Part shown: in pieces, positions 61,796-64,000 of the stretch
Numbering within the stretch: the first letter of the stretch is position 1
How the letters are laid out: every line of letters begins with the position of its first letter
Source of the DNA: Rhodeus uyekii
Taxonomy: Eukaryota > Chordata > Actinopteri > Cypriniformes > Acheilognathidae
Direction: 5' to 3'
DNA: 64,000 nt
Assembly: GCA_037043235.1 (NCBI GenBank)
Contig: JAWRVZ010000064.1
Location: forward strand, 2,386,501 to 2,450,500
Position numbers and translations under genes: made by a program
Notes under the pieces: model-generated
Databases searched by the model: none
Told to the model about the DNA's origin: nothing
Seen by the model: only the letters and a program-made list of their open reading frames with translations

Positions 61796-62568
61796 ATCTA
61801 ATGAAATGAAATGATATTCACTGACACTAAGTACCACTTAAATTCTTTTTGGAACCTCTTTATTTATTAGGCTCATTCAATATGGCAACACCTACTGTAA
61901 TTACCAAGAAAACTTCATCATATTTATACCTAGATTCATACCAAGATTTTTCATCATATCTAGTTTATTCCAAAACCTGTTCAAATTCAAAGCCAAAACA
62001 TTCCAGAATTTATATTACATTATAAGATAATTAGAAGTTATTTTTTTTCCCTTCAAAACTTCACAGAAATGTACGGCTTATAAATAAATTTTTAGCAATA
62101 TAAATATAATATTTTATAAGTAAGACCCATATTCAAATAAAATAATGTGACTAAAGAGACAAGAGTTTGATACTGATACATAATTAACAGTTTCCTTCTT
62201 ACAGTAAAATAAACTCCTATGAGATTACAGCACGCAGCTAAAGTTTCACTACATGTATTTTTACACAGCCATTGCAAAACAACCAATGCAATATAACAGG
62301 ACAGCCTACATTAAAATATCAAGGGAAATTTGTCTTTTAACCAACCAGATATGCACTCCATCACAATTAATTTCCACAGAGTCATCAGTATTCATGTTAT
62401 TACAGTGTAGAGGTTAGTGTGGTACCTTGGCAGTCTGACAGAGCTGAGATCCCTCAAAGCGTTATCCACCAGCTGCAGACGTTCCACCCGGATCAGTCTC
62501 TTTAGGATGCGGATGAAGTTCTCCAGCTGGTATGGATCTCCCAGGTCTTGATAAGACAAGTTCAGCAC
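59184..62568 (-). CDS. Leucine-rich-repeat protein, last three exons (5' partial)
   Basis: Exons 62568-62426, 60773-60576 and 59295-59184 join in phase (GT-AG) and encode LRR units: VLNLSYQDLGDPYQLENF, LQLVDNALRDLSSVRLP, ILNLHRNNLTSI and HLCLSENSISSL. A capping segment SLTLKCNPCQFLEDYRSR and VFFHLPKLQVLDG follow. This resembles the LRR-cap end of ANP32/U2A'-like proteins. The protein ends in SRLCTIL, which fits a CaaX box with terminal Leu, the geranylgeranyl-type signal. At least 150 residues are visible; upstream exons were not found up to the window end. I cannot assign a symbol. A candidate poly(A) signal on the minus strand is at 58976-58981. Confidence 0.8.
59806..59838. repeat. (GAA)n microsatellite
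   Basis: About eleven GAA units in the last intron of the LRR gene. Confidence 0.95.
59990..60290. mobile_element. Short MITE in LRR gene intron
   Basis: Left AAACTTTACAATAAGGTTTC, then TTAGTTAACATTAGTTAATG; right end GTAAAGTGTTACC with the inverted counterpart. Rich in TTAGTTAA/TTAACTAA, a common fish repeat pattern. Confidence 0.65.
60965..61120. repeat. AT-cored inverted repeat
   Basis: CAGTGAAGAAAAAAGATTCTG at 60964-60984 is mirrored by CAGAATCTTTTTTCTTCACTG ending near 61062, around a (TA)n core at 60999-61027. A third partial arm, CAATATAGTCAAATGCAGAA, follows at about 61097. Confidence 0.85.
61240..61792. mobile_element. Tc1-like end fragment followed by long (TA)n
   Basis: GGTGCTCACACCAAATATTG near 61460 and the terminal CCTAAGACTTTTGCACAGTACTGTA (about 61707-61731) are recognisable parts of a common fish Tc1-like repeat. 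An (AT)n run at 61730-61792 follows directly. Confidence 0.6.
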
Positions 62569-64000
62569 CTGCAGTCACAGAGACAGAACTGTGAATGCAA
62601 AACGAAGCAAGATAGATGGGATTTTCAGAAGTCTTTACTCCAGTCTTCAGTGTTGCATGCCACTTCAGCAATCATTCTAATATGCTGATTTGCTGCTCAA
62701 GAAACATTTCGCATGAGTTTTTCTCAGTCGCTTTGGTACATCCCTCAGATCACAACTGAAATTCTCAAAACTACTTCTTCAACCTCGTCACTTGTGCACA
62801 TCATTAAAGCAAGTTCTCATACTTTTGAACAAATTGCAATGCTTTGGTATAGCAATGCAATTGATTATTATACAACTGTATGCTGTTTTCTACATTATCA
62901 ATTGCTTATGTCATTCTTATCAAAATGTATTACACCCGTTCTTTGTTAAGTCGTCTTACCCTTAAAAACATTAGGCCTTAGTACTTTGCATAAGTCATTA
63001 AATGGAAAATGAACTAAAAAAGTTGAACTAGTCATAAACTGTCAGTATATTTTCTATAGATTTCTAATGTAAATGTGCACAGAATTGATGAATTAAAGAG
63101 ATGAATTTTGAATTTCACTAATGAAGGGAAATGTAAAGGGCATAAATACTTACTATTTAGACATGAATTAAAGATTAAGTTACAGGCTTTTGCAGGTAAT
63201 CCCTTGTGTTATGCTGTTTGAATTGTCTAAACAAATTGTTTGCAAATCTTAAGGATGATTCAAGAAATGTACCAAAGTGACTGAGAAAAACTGTAATAGC
63301 AATGTGGAAAAATCTTATGCTGATTAATATTTTGATGAATTACTTCGAAACATTATACAGTGGAGTTCGGTTATGTCGACAGCCTTGGGGGTTGCAAAAA
63401 AGTGTTGAGATAACCGTTTAGCGAGATAACCAACACCCAATATGGCGATTTATTTGATGAAGCGATTGGCATGCTATAAAAATGTACATACACTGTATAT
63501 GTTTGCTAACAAAAAAAGGCATATGTGCACCAAATAACAGCAGAGATTTACCAGTATACAATAAAAAACACCTTCCATTCTCCATACAAACCTTTAATTA
63601 TATCCTCCAACGTTGCAAACACAATTTTGCTCACAGCGTAAACAATCATAACATATTCGTAATGTCATTACGCTGTACTAGATTGCATACTTTCTTGCGT
63701 TCTGCCCGTCTAATGTGCTTTCTCAACAAATTCGGCTTCGTCCCGTCTTTTAATGACCTTCAATCTGTTCTTCAATCCGCCGCGGCGCAGAGCAGAGCGC
63801 ACATCAGAACCAGAAACAGGGATGTGTTTGTGTGTGCGTGTGTGTGCATGTGCATGTGCGTGCACGTTGTGTGGCTGTACTAGATTGCATACTTTCTCGC
63901 GTTCTGTCTGTCTAATGTTTTACTCAACAAGTATCACCAATAAACGGCTTTAACCAGCCTCGGAATTCAGGGTTTGATTCCCACTCCTTCCTGTATTTTT
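62569..64000. other. Window end: no further LRR exon; pogo-like terminus
   Basis: No upstream exon of the LRR gene was recognised. At 63358 a TA-flanked terminus CAGTGGAGTTCGGTTATGTC begins, resembling a pogo-like TIR; its partner is not seen. A direct repeat, TGTACTAGATTGCATACTTTC, occurs near 63675 and 63877. Confidence 0.45.

Overview
The window looks like a teleost fish genome, probably a cyprinid. It has vertebrate intron-exon genes with canonical splice sites, AT-rich non-coding DNA, tRNA-derived SINEs of the fish type, Tc1-like and pogo-like DNA elements, a DIRS-type reverse transcriptase relic, solo LTRs and many CA/TA microsatellites. Only a few of the open frames are real; they had to be read as exons joined across splice sites. 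All exon chains below were assembled by eye from splice signals, reading phase and paralogue comparison, without transcript data.

Layout. (1) 2.8-9.1 kb, minus strand: a 13-exon gene for a secreted or type I membrane zona pellucida (ZP)-domain protein of about 947 residues. One exon carries an extraordinary Trp5/poly-Gln tandem repeat. (2) 9.2-25.3 kb: a transposon graveyard. It holds a 1.1-kb element with terminal inverted repeats, a DIRS-like RT relic, and a 3.6-kb long-TIR element nested inside an LTR. That LTR abuts the 3' relic of a second ZP gene copy at 22.7-23.0 kb; a gag-like relic follows. (3) 25.4-31.5 kb, minus strand: an intact 13-exon paralogue of the first ZP gene (about 711 residues) without the Trp/Gln repeat. 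(4) 31.9-32.4 kb: a solo LTR with a clean 5-bp target duplication. (5) 34.2-55.0 kb, plus strand: the complete GOLIM4 (GPP130) gene, 16 coding exons and about 653 residues, with many transposon insertions in its introns. (6) 55-58.8 kb: Tc1-like relic, dispersed repeats and a pogo-like non-autonomous element. (7) 59.2-62.6 kb, minus strand: the last three exons of a leucine-rich-repeat gene ending in a CaaX-like motif; its 5' end is not found and probably lies beyond the window.

The two intact ZP genes and the relic are in the same orientation and share the same exon architecture. They are a tandem family in which each intact product has a signal peptide, cysteine-rich N-terminal modules, a ZP module, a furin-type site, an external hydrophobic patch-like segment and a C-terminal membrane anchor. 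This is the arrangement expected for a cleaved, polymerising extracellular protein. GOLIM4 and the LRR gene are unrelated neighbours.
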